DNA of 64,000 nt from the NCBI GenBank assembly GCA_902599555.1, contig CACKFQ010000002.1, positions 84,460 to 148,459 on the forward strand. The letters run 5' to 3'. Below the pieces are notes generated by a model. It was not told where the DNA came from. It did no database searches and saw nothing but the letters and a program-made list of their open reading frames with translations. Both the position numbers and the translations under genes were made by a program. How positions within the stretch are numbered: position 1 is the stretch's first letter; every line of letters starts with the position of its first letter. This DNA is from an uncultured Candidatus Actinomarina sp. (GTDB taxonomy: Bacteria > Actinomycetota > Acidimicrobiia > Actinomarinales > Actinomarinaceae). Positions 19,615-29,798 of the stretch are shown piece by piece.

Positions 19615-19644
19615 AAAAAAATTGGGGCTCAATAGAGCCCCAAT
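19615..19644 (-). terminator. Intrinsic terminator/attenuator between malE and malF
   Basis: Minus strand ATTGGGGCTC-TATT-GAGCCCCAAT (10-bp perfect stem) followed by a T tract, TTTTTTAATG. Confidence 0.85.
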
Positions 19645-19665
19645 TTAATATTGATTAATTAAAAA

Positions 19666-20958
19666 TTAACCACCTGCAATAGCGTTTCTAATTTGCTCTG
19701 CTGCTAATTTAACTGCATCAGATGCATTGCTTATTGTAACGCCAGTCTCTTCATTAGTTCCATATGCTTGAGTTCTAATGACATTTAAAGCGTCAGCCAT
19801 TGGTCCCCATACACTACCCATTTCTGGAATATTAGGCATAGGAATACCATTTGAAGCACTTGCTGCAAATTGAGCTGCAATTGGATCTGCTGCTTCAACT
19901 ATAGCAAACAGTGATTTTGTTGCTGGTAGTCTTGGATCTGATTCATACATTGCTTGTTGAACTTCTACAGTTGCAAAAAAGTCAAGGATAAAGCTTTGTG
20001 CTAATACTTGCTTTTCACTAAATGATGAAACCATTGCACCTCTTACTCCAACAAATGGAGTCGCTGGATTTCCATCAAATTGTGGAATTAATCCAACACC
20101 ATAATTTACTGCACTAGCATCATTACGTGCCCATGGTCCAGTCATCCAGAATAATGCACGACCCTCTTGGAAATTAGACATAGCTCCACCGTAATCAGTA
20201 TTTGTAACTGTTCCGTTTTTCACAAGTCCATCTAGGAACTCTGCAGAAGCAATAGCCCCGGCGTTGTCTAAACCAACATCTGAAGCATCGAATCCACCTT
20301 CAGAAGCAAACACATAACCTCCAGCTGAAGCTACAAATGGGTGGTTATGATAAGCATCATTTGATGGTGTTCCAACACAAAATTCTGTACCTGCAGCATC
20401 ACAAGCAGCTTTTGCTTCTTCCCATGTTGTTGGGACTGAATCAACTAAGTCTGCGTTGTAATACATTGCGATAGCTTCTGTTGCATAGGGAAATCCGTAA
20501 ACTTCTCCAGCATAGCTAAATGCTGTAACTCCTACTTCAAATATATCTGATGCTACAGAACCTAAATCTAATGGTGAAACTACACCGTTCGCTGCTAATT
20601 CTCCAACCCAGTCGTGTGCTCCTAAGAATACATCTGGACCTTCACCCGCTGGGCCAGCAGTCTGAACATCCGTTCTTATTGCACCAAAGTCATAAGCTAC
20701 TACTTCAACATCAACACCAGCGGCAGCTTCATAAGCCCCAACTAATGGATTTAAAGCCTCAGCGACTTTTTCTTCAGCCCAAACCACGATTACTTCCGGT
20801 GGTGGTGCTGTGGTTGCAGGAGCAGCTAATGTTTCTTTAGGTGCTTCTGTAGTATCTGGTGCTTCTGCTGCATCATCTGCAGTATCTCCACCACATGCCA
20901 CGGCAACTAAAGAAAACATCAATAAAAATACGATAAATCGTAATTTATTAGTTTTCAT
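19666..20958 (-). CDS. malE: Maltose/maltodextrin-binding lipoprotein
   Basis: FSLVAVACGG lipobox; VIVVWAEEKVAEALNPLVGAYEAAAGVDVEV; start at MKTNK with AGGGAG RBS. Confidence 0.88.
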   Translation of the reverse strand: MKTNKLRFIVFLLMFSLVAVACGGDTADDAAEAPDTTEAPKETLAAPATTAPPPEVIVVWAEEKVAEALNPLVGAYEAAAGVDVEVVAYDFGAIRTDVQTAGPAGEGPDVFLGAHDWVGELAANGVVSPLDLGSVASDIFEVGVTAFSYAGEVYGFPYATEAIAMYYNADLVDSVPTTWEEAKAACDAAGTEFCVGTPSNDAYHNHPFVASAGGYVFASEGGFDASDVGLDNAGAIASAEFLDGLVKNGTVTNTDYGGAMSNFQEGRALFWMTGPWARNDASAVNYGVGLIPQFDGNPATPFVGVRGAMVSSFSEKQVLAQSFILDFFATVEVQQAMYESDPRLPATKSLFAIVEAADPIAAQFAASASNGIPMPNIPEMGSVWGPMADALNVIRTQAYGTNEETGVTISNASDAVKLAAEQIRNAIAGG

Positions 20959-20972
20959 ATACTCCCTTTCGT

Positions 20973-20984
20973 ATATACGTATAT
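20973..20984. promoter_or_regulatory. Candidate operator palindrome ATATACGTATAT upstream of malE
   Basis: Perfect 12-bp palindrome about 15 bp upstream of the malE start. A minus-strand TTGACA (21016-21011) and TATAAG (20995-20990), 15-bp spacer, would place the TSS at it. Confidence 0.4.
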
Positions 20985-21087
20985 CCACTCTTATATACTC
21001 CTTTTAAGAATGTCAATGACAACTTTATTGTCTAATTAAAAATTTTTCTAGCTAAATAAAAAAAATATTGCACAAATGCACAAAATT

Positions 21088-23019
21088 TTATTTTTCTTGA
21101 AGAATTATGCCTATATCTCCTGCATTTTTAGTTATTTTGACAGAACCGTCTTCAAGATTTGCTTCACAATCTCCATAGACTACATCGATACTATGTGCAT
21201 TAGACGGGATAACTATGTCATTAGTAGATCTATCTCTATTTACAATACAAAGAAGTGACTCATCTTGTAAAATTCTTCTGAAGATTACAACATCTTCCAT
21301 GTAATCTAATAATTCAAATCTTCCATATTTGAAAATTGGATTAACATTTTTGATTTGCATCATAGTTTTTGTAAATTCAAGGATTGTTTTATTCCACGAT
21401 TCTTCATTGTGCCAAGGAAATGGTTCTCTGTTAAATGGATCATCAGCACCACCTAGACCAACTTCGTCTCCATAGTAAACACCAGCTATGCCTGGAAATG
21501 TAGCTTGTAGAAATATTGCTCCGAGTATGCCATCCTCATTGTTACCACATCGGTTCAAAAATCTTTTTACATCATGGGAACTCAATAAATTCTGGCATGA
21601 AGAAAGAGCCTCAAAAGAATACATGGAATATAAATTTGCAAGAGAGTCGGCAAATTCTTTATTGTTGATTCTCTTGGTTGCAAAGTAATCGGTCATAGTT
21701 TCTCTAAAAGAGTAATTCATTGTTCCGTCAAATCTATCTCCTTGAAGCCACTGAGAAGTATCTCCAAATATTTCAGAAATAAGCAGAACATCTCTCTTGG
21801 TAGAGTAAGCGATATCTCTGAAATCTTTCCAGAATGAAAAATCTAGTTCCTTTGCAACATCCATTCTCCACCCATCAATGTCAAAATTCTCAATCCAATG
21901 CTTTGTAACATCAAGAGCCCATTGTCTTGCACCATCAGAATCAAAATTCACTTTGGGCATATCAGGTACTCCCCACCAAGCTTTAAATGACGGTTCAACT
22001 ATAGGTCCATCATCTTCCCTTATTTCAACTGGCACCATAGTTTCTTCGAAAGTTTTATCTAAATATTGTTTATACTCTTCTTGATTTCCATCCCAACCTA
22101 CTTTGTAAGTATTGGCATATAAGTGTGGTCTGTGGATAAACCTTACTGGATAATCGAATACTGTAAACCAGTCTTTATACCCTGACTTCTCTCCATTCTT
22201 AACTAAGTCTTGAAATGCAAAATGTCTTGGGTGAACATGATTTAATGAACAGTCTAAGATTATTTTCATACCTCTCTTATGACATTCTTTAATTAATTCT
22301 CGTAGAGCTTCGTCACCACCTAATGTAGGGTCTACTTTGAAATGATCCCATGCATCGTACTTGTGTGTGCTAGATGACAAAAAGATTGGATTTAAGTAAA
22401 TTATATTTACTCCAAGAGACTGGATATGATCAAGCTTTTGGATTACTCCATATAAGTCTCCGCCTTGAAAATCTAATCTTGTAGGAATTGAACCCCATTC
22501 AACAGTATTTTTTGGATTTAGAGAACTCTCTCCATTAGCAAATCTATCAGGAAATACTTGATACATTACTCCCCCATATACCCAGTCAGGAATTGTATGT
22601 CTTTGGTATGAGCCAGAATCGTAAACCCATTTTTCTGAAGGAGATATGAAATTTGCTATACCACTAGTTCCTAGATAAAGATTAAGCTGTTCATCGGTGC
22701 TTGCTGCAAAGCTAAACTTTGCAGTGGGTGATCTGAACTGTATCTGAGTACCCCAAAAAACAAACCTGTCTGTTTCTGCGTATTTCCTGAGTTCAATTGG
22801 CCTAAAGTCTTCATCTTCTAATAAAATCCATAGTTTTGAGATATTTTTTTGAGAGTGAACTCTAACTCTTCCAGTACCGTCTCTCGAAATAGAAAAGTGT
22901 TTTTTATCGTTAAAATCGAATCTGAAATCGTAATGCCCTAAATGAACATCACCATCAAAAAAATCTATCTTCTGCTTTTCACCAGCATCTACAAATTCGG
23001 GACTATGCTCTTCTACCAT
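21088..23019 (-). CDS. GH13 alpha-glucosidase/neopullulanase-type maltodextrin hydrolase
   Basis: VMYQVFPDRFANG, DCSLNHVHPRHFAF, DGWRMDVAKELD, LISEIFGD, LSSHDVKRFLNRCG. Confidence 0.9.
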   Translation of the reverse strand: MVEEHSPEFVDAGEKQKIDFFDGDVHLGHYDFRFDFNDKKHFSISRDGTGRVRVHSQKNISKLWILLEDEDFRPIELRKYAETDRFVFWGTQIQFRSPTAKFSFAASTDEQLNLYLGTSGIANFISPSEKWVYDSGSYQRHTIPDWVYGGVMYQVFPDRFANGESSLNPKNTVEWGSIPTRLDFQGGDLYGVIQKLDHIQSLGVNIIYLNPIFLSSSTHKYDAWDHFKVDPTLGGDEALRELIKECHKRGMKIILDCSLNHVHPRHFAFQDLVKNGEKSGYKDWFTVFDYPVRFIHRPHLYANTYKVGWDGNQEEYKQYLDKTFEETMVPVEIREDDGPIVEPSFKAWWGVPDMPKVNFDSDGARQWALDVTKHWIENFDIDGWRMDVAKELDFSFWKDFRDIAYSTKRDVLLISEIFGDTSQWLQGDRFDGTMNYSFRETMTDYFATKRINNKEFADSLANLYSMYSFEALSSCQNLLSSHDVKRFLNRCGNNEDGILGAIFLQATFPGIAGVYYGDEVGLGGADDPFNREPFPWHNEESWNKTILEFTKTMMQIKNVNPIFKYGRFELLDYMEDVVIFRRILQDESLLCIVNRDRSTNDIVIPSNAHSIDVVYGDCEANLEDGSVKITKNAGDIGIILQEK

Positions 23020-23071
23020 AAAAATTAATTTACTATCAAATAGACATTATATACTCTATATTTGAGGTGAT

Positions 23072-24547
23072 ATGGATATAAATAAAAGTAGTGGATTAAT
23101 TTTACATCCAACATCTTTACCTAGTTCATACGGTATTGGAGATTTGGGTAAAGAATGCTATGAATTTATTGATCTTCTCAACCAGTCAGACACTAAAATA
23201 TGGCAAGTTCTTCCTTTGGGAATCACAGATAACATTGAATTTTCACCTTACTCTAGTAAGTCATCTGTTTTGGGTAACCCATATATTGTTTCTTTAGATA
23301 ACTTAGGAAACAATATATATAACGAAAGTGAATTAAACGAAATAAAACTATCAATAACTAACGAAGTGAATTACAAAGCTGTATACGCAAACAAAGATAA
23401 AATTTTTAATCTTATCTCTGAGAGAGTAAATTATAACGACAATGAATATCAGCAATTTCTGGAGAACGATTTAATAAAAAAACACATAACCTTTATAACC
23501 TTGAGTGAGGTTTATAAAAGTTCGTGGAGTGAGTGGTCCAGTGATTATCAGAATTTTTCAGAAGAGCTATTTGATATGGTTTTTGATGAATATAAAGATA
23601 TTTTTATAAAAAACTTATTTTTACAATTTGAGTTTAATAAACAGTGGCAAAAACTTAAATCCTACGCAAATAATAACAATGTAAGAATTCTTGGAGATAT
23701 ACCAATATATGTGAATCATAACTCTGCAGATGTATGGTTAGACAAACATTTATTTGATTTGGATGATTCTAATAATATGAGCTTTGTATCAGGTGCCGTT
23801 CCAGATGATTTTACAGTAGAGGGTCAAGTCTGGAATACAGCTTTGTATCAATGGGATAATCACAAAGATGAGGGGTACAAATACTGGATTGATAAATTAA
23901 ATTACAATTTACAAAATTATGATTATTTAAGAATTGATCACTTTGTTGGGTTTTTTCAGTTTTGGGCCATACCTTATGGTGAATCAGCTCTTAATGGTCA
24001 CTGGAGGAAAGGGCCTTGGGAAACATTTTTTAATACTGTTTCTAAAGATGTTGATTTTAATAAATTGCTGGCTGAGGATCTGGGTGTAGTTCTTGAAGAA
24101 ACTGCAGATATATTAAAAAAATATACAATCCCAGGTATGAAAGTTTTACAACAACGAGTACCTAACAATCAAGTACACGATGAAATTCATCCAAAACATT
24201 GGGATTTCAATATTGCAGCCTACACTGGCACACACGATAGTCCTACAGTCAAACAATGGTTAAATGAGGTTGAAGATGTTCAGCTTCAGTTTTTTTATGA
24301 TTATAAAAAAGATGTTAAATCGCAATATGACTCTGATGTTTGGAGCTTTATATCGCTTGTTTGGGAGTCTCCATGTCAATTAGCAATTACAACTGTTCAA
24401 GATTTACTCGAACTTGATAAAGAAGCAAGGTTTAATTCACCAGGAACTCAAGTAGGTAATTGGAAATGGAGACTAGAGGATTTAGATATGCTTGAGAATA
24501 TAAAAGAAGATTTAAAAATGCTAAACAAATCTACAAATAGGGCTTAA
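23072..24547 (+). CDS. malQ: 4-alpha-glucanotransferase
   Basis: SSGLILHPTSLPSSYGIGDLG, RILGDIPIYVNHNSADVW, LRIDHFVGFFQFW, LAEDLGVV. Confidence 0.94.
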   Translation: MDINKSSGLILHPTSLPSSYGIGDLGKECYEFIDLLNQSDTKIWQVLPLGITDNIEFSPYSSKSSVLGNPYIVSLDNLGNNIYNESELNEIKLSITNEVNYKAVYANKDKIFNLISERVNYNDNEYQQFLENDLIKKHITFITLSEVYKSSWSEWSSDYQNFSEELFDMVFDEYKDIFIKNLFLQFEFNKQWQKLKSYANNNNVRILGDIPIYVNHNSADVWLDKHLFDLDDSNNMSFVSGAVPDDFTVEGQVWNTALYQWDNHKDEGYKYWIDKLNYNLQNYDYLRIDHFVGFFQFWAIPYGESALNGHWRKGPWETFFNTVSKDVDFNKLLAEDLGVVLEETADILKKYTIPGMKVLQQRVPNNQVHDEIHPKHWDFNIAAYTGTHDSPTVKQWLNEVEDVQLQFFYDYKKDVKSQYDSDVWSFISLVWESPCQLAITTVQDLLELDKEARFNSPGTQVGNWKWRLEDLDMLENIKEDLKMLNKSTNRA

Positions 24548-24831
24548 TTACTATCCTTAACATAATCAACAACTAGCTGTGCTTGTTCTTCTGTAATCCT
24601 TACTGCAGGCATAGATCCTTTTCCATTCAAAATAGTTTGTAGCCAATATGAATCAGGCATAGCTAAAACATCAGCCGTTTTTAAACTTGGGCCAGCTCTA
24701 CCTGAAAAATCAGCTTGATGACACGCTGCACACCTTGCAGTATATATTTCCTCACCAGTAGTGAGTTCAGTGGTTTCTTGAGCTCCGCATGCAATAAATA
24801 AAAAAAGAAAAAGGAAGGAAACTTTTTTCAT
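24544..24831 (-). CDS. c-type cytochrome lipoprotein
   Basis: FLFIACGA lipobox; ARCAACHQADFSGRAGPSL heme motif. Confidence 0.85.
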   Translation of the reverse strand: MKKVSFLFLFLFIACGAQETTELTTGEEIYTARCAACHQADFSGRAGPSLKTADVLAMPDSYWLQTILNGKGSMPAVRITEEQAQLVVDYVKDSN

Positions 24832-24833
24832 TT

Positions 24834-24971
24834 TTATTCTTCTTCAAGTGCAGATTTGAATTCTTTTGTAGATTTTCCTAATGATTTAGCTAAGCCTGGA
24901 AGCCTTTTTGCTCCAAACAGTAGAAGCAATATCGTTAAAATTATTAAAAGTTCTGGTAATCCTAATCTCAT
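24834..24971 (-). CDS. tatA: Sec-independent translocase TatA/E-like (45 aa)
   Basis: Translated by hand: MRLGLPELLIILTILLLLFGAKRLPGLAKSLGKSTKEFKSALEEE, the TatA FGxxxLPxLxxSLG motif. Absent from the ORF track because of length. Confidence 0.9.
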   Translation of the reverse strand: MRLGLPELLIILTILLLLFGAKRLPGLAKSLGKSTKEFKSALEEE

Positions 24972-24988
24972 ATGTTTATTTTAATAGT

Positions 24989-25891
24989 CTAAATTTCTTT
25001 ATTTAAACCTATAAATTTCTTTTCTAAAACCCACATACTAATGAATCCAATTACTACAAAAGTAAAAAAGAAAATCAGATCATTGCTTTGGTTAGCTGTC
25101 GGTAAAATTGGAGTTGTATATATTGGTTCATTTGAAGAGTTGTATTCTAAAACTTCATAAAAAGGCCAAATTTTAAACAATGAGCCACCAAGAAATCCGA
25201 TAAGAACACTAATTACAACATCGCTGTATTTTTTAAAAAGGTATGAGAAAACTCTACTGAATGTAACTAGACCCACTATGCAGCCAGCCAAAAATATTGA
25301 TATGACAGCAATATCAAAACTGTTCAAAGCTTTCAATATGAACTCGTACTTTGATAAAAATACAAGAATAAAAGAACCACTAATACCCGGAAGAATCATC
25401 GCAGAAATTGCAATTGCTCCAGACAGAAATATAAAAAAATTTGTGTTTGGAGTAATCGAAGGTGCTTGTAGAGCAATATATGATGCAATAGATAGACCAA
25501 TTACAAACGAAAGCAATACAGCAATGCCTATTTTTTGAATTTGGTAAGAAATTAATATGCCGGAAGCAATTATTAAACCAAAGAAGAATCCCCAAATTTT
25601 AAAAGGATGATCATCCAGTAAATAAACAATAAATCTTGAAAGGACCAAAATTGAGGTCAGCATTCCGAAAATTAAAGTAATCAAAAAAGTTCCGTTTACT
25701 GCTCTCCAAAATGCTGAAAATTTAAAGGTTACAAGTAACTTCAATGTGTTTGTATTAATAGATTTTATTGAATTTATTAGCTCTTCATAAATACCTGTTA
25801 TGAAGGCTATTGTTCCACCAGAAACTCCAGGTATAATTTCAGCGATACCCATAAAGACACCTTTTAAATACAAATCAGGTTTAATTTTCAT
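24989..25891 (-). CDS. DUF368 family membrane protein (PopT-like polyprenyl-phosphate transporter)
   Basis: GVFMGIAEIIPGVSGGTIAFITGIYEELI and AISAMILPGISGSFILVFLSKYE, both DUF368 repeats. Confidence 0.9.
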   Translation of the reverse strand: MKIKPDLYLKGVFMGIAEIIPGVSGGTIAFITGIYEELINSIKSINTNTLKLLVTFKFSAFWRAVNGTFLITLIFGMLTSILVLSRFIVYLLDDHPFKIWGFFFGLIIASGILISYQIQKIGIAVLLSFVIGLSIASYIALQAPSITPNTNFFIFLSGAIAISAMILPGISGSFILVFLSKYEFILKALNSFDIAVISIFLAGCIVGLVTFSRVFSYLFKKYSDVVISVLIGFLGGSLFKIWPFYEVLEYNSSNEPIYTTPILPTANQSNDLIFFFTFVVIGFISMWVLEKKFIGLNKEI

Positions 25892-25894
25892 AAA

Positions 25895-27043
25895 TTATTT
25901 TGTTTGGGTTCTTACTAATCTGAATAAAATTGGTGAGAAAGTTGCTGTTATTACAGCTAAAAGAATTATCTGTTGCTCTAATTCTTTTGAAATTAAATCT
26001 AGATGAACACCTATTTCTGCCATTGCAATAATTAGACTAAATCTTGCTGAAAGTAAAAAACCTCCTGCGAGCATATCTCTGAATTTTATCTTTGAGAAAA
26101 CGAGTAGAAGAGAAGGAATAAACTTAACTCCAACCGCAATCAAGAATAGATACCCAACTTCGACAAAAAATTGTGTTTCAGAAAAAACACTAATGTCATA
26201 ATTTAATCCAATGTTTATAAAAAAGATAGGTATTAAAAATCCATAAGAAAATCCTTTTAAGCTGCTTTCTAAAGTTCCCCTATTAGAAAATGTGAAAGCA
26301 AAAATTGTTCCAGCTAAGAATGCACCAAGTATTGGTTCTATATCAAAAAATACTGAAACTCCAACAAGTATTAACATAAGGGCTATAGAACTTCTTATTC
26401 CCAACTCATCAGGGTCGTTTCCGTCAAACATTCTAGAAAATAGTTGAGGATTCCACCAAGCAACTCTTCTAATAATTCTTAATAACATGATTACTACTAC
26501 AAAATAAAGGACAACATTAAGGTTTGAAATAGACAATCCTCCAGCATTTATAAAAGATGCATAAACAGTAGCTGCCAATAAAGTCAATATGTCTGCAAGT
26601 AAAGCGACCATAAACAAAGTCTGCCCATATTTTGTTTTAATCGTTCCATCACTTCTTAAAATAGTTATCACTATATCAACACTTGTTGTGCACAGAACTA
26701 GAGCAAGGAAAATTGGATATCCCAAAGTAGAAATCAAATAAAAAGAAGTTATAACAGTTAAGAGATAGATTGACATTGGGAGCGCTAGAGTTCTTAACCC
26801 TTTTTCGCGGAAAGTGTCTAACTCGATTTCAAACCCAGACAAAAACATCAATAGTAAAAAGCCAAGTATTGCAAGACCAGAAATGAATTCTGACGAATCA
26901 ACCAATCCTAAAACTGGTCCAACTGTAATTCCATAAGCTATCTCAAGTACAATGCCAGGTATCTTTATTCTTTGACCTACAAGTGGCAAGATAAATGCAC
27001 CTAAGGAAATAATGACTAGGGATACTGCTTCAAACTCTTCCAT
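25895..27043 (-). CDS. Cation:proton antiporter (CPA2/Kef-like)
   Basis: Multi-TM; IKIPGIVLEIAYGITVGPVLGLVDSSEFISGLAILGFLLLMFLSGFEIEL. Confidence 0.88.
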   Translation of the reverse strand: MEEFEAVSLVIISLGAFILPLVGQRIKIPGIVLEIAYGITVGPVLGLVDSSEFISGLAILGFLLLMFLSGFEIELDTFREKGLRTLALPMSIYLLTVITSFYLISTLGYPIFLALVLCTTSVDIVITILRSDGTIKTKYGQTLFMVALLADILTLLAATVYASFINAGGLSISNLNVVLYFVVVIMLLRIIRRVAWWNPQLFSRMFDGNDPDELGIRSSIALMLILVGVSVFFDIEPILGAFLAGTIFAFTFSNRGTLESSLKGFSYGFLIPIFFINIGLNYDISVFSETQFFVEVGYLFLIAVGVKFIPSLLLVFSKIKFRDMLAGGFLLSARFSLIIAMAEIGVHLDLISKELEQQIILLAVITATFSPILFRLVRTQTK

Positions 27044-27046
27044 AAA

Positions 27047-28450
27047 TTAACTTGGTATGTATAAAACAGAAGATTTTGAATTATTAGATATGAATTCTGT
27101 TGTTTTCTTACTTTGCCATGATTGGTTTTTCCCATTTCCAATAATTGAAAGGTCAAATTTAGAAGATAAATCAGAAAAGATTTTAGCTTCATTTCCCTCA
27201 TGATTTTCAAAATCCAATTGAACTTCATAAGACAAAGCTAAGTCCTGCATTTTTTCTAAGGAATCGGTGAGCTTTCCGGCATCATCAGATTGCAAAAATT
27301 TTGGTTGTGATACATTGACCCCAATCAAAGAAGCGGATAAAGAAGAAGCTAAATCAAATGCTATAGAATTTGAAGTGTTTTCACCAAAATCATTATTGAC
27401 AAGTATTCCAATCGTTTTGTAAGGGTATGTTGATTTTGAAAATAGTACAGGAGTCTTAGTTTTATTAGATATGTTTATTAATGATTTAATTTTTGCTTTT
27501 GATATTCCGTCTTCGAGAGGATAAAAAATAGTTCCAATAGAGCCTTCTGTAACCATGTTTTCGATATCTTTATTAGAAATTTTATTTTTTAAAGTCATTT
27601 CAAACTCTTGATCTTTCAAAATAGCTTTAAAGGTTTCATCAGTTGACTCAAGATTATTATCAAACAAATCTTCTTTGGTTAAAACCATTAAAGACGTTGC
27701 TTTTGTATTTCTAGTGTAAAATTCAGATTCAGATAAATTTTTTAAATTGTCTTTATTTTCCAAAACTACGAGAATATTTTTTCCATATTCTAAAGGATAT
27801 CTTGATTCCGATCCTGAAAATAAATTAATTACATTTGAGAATGCACCTGATTGCAAAACGATAGTTACAAGATCACCTGTTTCGATTTCAGTGTCACCAT
27901 GTGGAATGATTACTTTTCCTTTTCTTAGTAAAGCTCCAACAATGTAATAATCAGATCCAATTTCTTTTAACTTCTTACCTCTGACTGGGCTGTCAGAGCT
28001 AATTTCTATTTCTATCGCTTCAGCTCTTCCACCAGCAAAAGCTTGTGAAACAACTCTCCTTGGTTCTAATATATGTTCAAATCTTCTAGCAAGAAGAATA
28101 TCGGGCTCTACTACTTCTGCTCCAAGATTTTTGTAACTATCAGTATTTGAAGCTTCGTTGACAACTGAAGATAATCTAAAAATATCATTTTGTTTTGCAA
28201 TTTTTAATACTTCTAAATTTACTTCATCATTTAATGTAAGAGTTATGACGGCAGTCGTACTTTCTAATCCTGCTTTTTTTAAAACTAAAGATGAAGTTGC
28301 ATCTCCCTGTATTTTTTCTATTTGCCTATTTGTACTGAAGTTTCTTAATTTATCTTGATCTAAATCAATAACAGATATTGACCATCCAGAACTAATTCTA
28401 TTTATTAGCTCTTTTGCTTCACCGTGAGCGCCTACAATTATTACTTTCAA
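27047..28450 (-). CDS. TrkA/RCK-domain regulatory protein with C-terminal USP-like region
   Basis: MKVIIVGAHGEAKELINRIS and SVIDLDQDKLRNF (TrkA-N); RGKKLKEIGSDYYIVGALLRKGKVIIPHGDTEIETGDLVTIV (TrkA-C); C-terminal SKSSVLYIPS. Confidence 0.82.
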   Translation of the reverse strand: MKVIIVGAHGEAKELINRISSGWSISVIDLDQDKLRNFSTNRQIEKIQGDATSSLVLKKAGLESTTAVITLTLNDEVNLEVLKIAKQNDIFRLSSVVNEASNTDSYKNLGAEVVEPDILLARRFEHILEPRRVVSQAFAGGRAEAIEIEISSDSPVRGKKLKEIGSDYYIVGALLRKGKVIIPHGDTEIETGDLVTIVLQSGAFSNVINLFSGSESRYPLEYGKNILVVLENKDNLKNLSESEFYTRNTKATSLMVLTKEDLFDNNLESTDETFKAILKDQEFEMTLKNKISNKDIENMVTEGSIGTIFYPLEDGISKAKIKSLINISNKTKTPVLFSKSTYPYKTIGILVNNDFGENTSNSIAFDLASSLSASLIGVNVSQPKFLQSDDAGKLTDSLEKMQDLALSYEVQLDFENHEGNEAKIFSDLSSKFDLSIIGNGKNQSWQSKKTTEFISNNSKSSVLYIPS

Positions 28451-28541
28451 GAGTTTTATTATCCTATATTTTCATTTTAGTTAAAGAACTTCTTTGTAAA
28501 GCTTTTTTATATAAATAACTATCAAATATATGTTTTTTAGT

Positions 28542-29633
28542 CTAAACGCTGAATAAAAAGTGGATGACATCACCATCTTTAACAATATATTCTTTACCTT
28601 CAGACCTAAGCTTTCCTGCTTCTTTTGACCCTTTTTCTCCGTTATTTTGAATATAGTCATCAAAGGTTACTGTTTCTGCTCTGATAAATCCTCTCTCAAA
28701 ATCGGTGTGTATTTTACCAGCCGCTTTTGGTGCACTATCTCCAACATTTATTGTCCAAGCACGTACCTCTTTTTCTCCAGCAGTAAAATAAGTCTGTAAA
28801 CCTAATAATTTGTATCCAGCCCTAGTCAATCTATCAAGACCAGATTCTTCAAGACCAAGTTCTTTGAGGAATTCAATTTTTTCATCGTTTGTTAATCCGG
28901 AAATTTCAGCTTCAAGCTCAGCGCATATTGCAACAACTTCTGAACCTTCTTCATTAGCTAAATCATATATTTGATTTAAAAATTGATTACTTTCAAATCC
29001 ATCTTCATTAACATTCGCAACATACAAAACAGGTTTAATTGTTAGAAGTTGAAAACCTTTTAATAGTTTTTGTTCTTCTTCGTTAAACGAAACTGTTCTT
29101 AATGACTTACCTTCCTCAAGAACGGGTAGGATCTTTTGAAGTAAATTTTTTAATGGTAGACCTTCTTTTTGACCTGCTTTCGAGCCTTTTACAGCTTTCT
29201 GATACAGACTTTCAACTGTGCTTAAATCTGCAAGAACTAACTCTGTATTAATAATCTCTATATCGTCTTTTGGAGATACCTTTCCTGAGACATGAACGAT
29301 ATCTTCGTTTTCAAAAGCTCGAACAACATGCACGATTGCATCAGTTTCTCGAATATTAGTTAAAAACTGATTACCTAAGCCTTCACCCTTGGAAGCTCCT
29401 TCAACAAGACCAGCAATGTCTACGAATTCCATTGAAGTAGGAATAATTTCTTTTGGATTTACAATTTTGGCTAATTGACCTAACCGAATGTCATTTACAG
29501 GTACAACACCAATATTTGGTTCAATTGTACAGAAAGGGTAATTTGCAGACTCAATACCAGCCTGTGTTAAAGCATTAAATAGTGTTGACTTTCCTACATT
29601 CGGCAGACCTACTATACCGCATTTAAACCCCAT
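28542..29633 (-). CDS. ychF: Redox-regulated ATPase YchF
   Basis: [41 protein letters not shown]-terminal TGS domain. Confidence 0.96.
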   Translation of the reverse strand: MGFKCGIVGLPNVGKSTLFNALTQAGIESANYPFCTIEPNIGVVPVNDIRLGQLAKIVNPKEIIPTSMEFVDIAGLVEGASKGEGLGNQFLTNIRETDAIVHVVRAFENEDIVHVSGKVSPKDDIEIINTELVLADLSTVESLYQKAVKGSKAGQKEGLPLKNLLQKILPVLEEGKSLRTVSFNEEEQKLLKGFQLLTIKPVLYVANVNEDGFESNQFLNQIYDLANEEGSEVVAICAELEAEISGLTNDEKIEFLKELGLEESGLDRLTRAGYKLLGLQTYFTAGEKEVRAWTINVGDSAPKAAGKIHTDFERGFIRAETVTFDDYIQNNGEKGSKEAGKLRSEGKEYIVKDGDVIHFLFSV

Positions 29634-29798
29634 ATATCATTATCCTTTTTTTTAAATACCTCTGTTTTAAAAGCAAAATACAAATAAATACTTCAATAAA
29701 TTAAAGACATATTAAATATAGTGTGTAAATTTATTAAATTTAAGTTTCTATTCCTCATCATTCAATTTATTTGATTAAAGTTTTATATAAGGGGGGAT

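Noticed and set aside
19621-19644. Treating the GC-rich palindrome as a protein-binding operator
   Set aside because: The directly following T tract on the minus strand and the position between malE and malF make an intrinsic terminator the simpler explanation.
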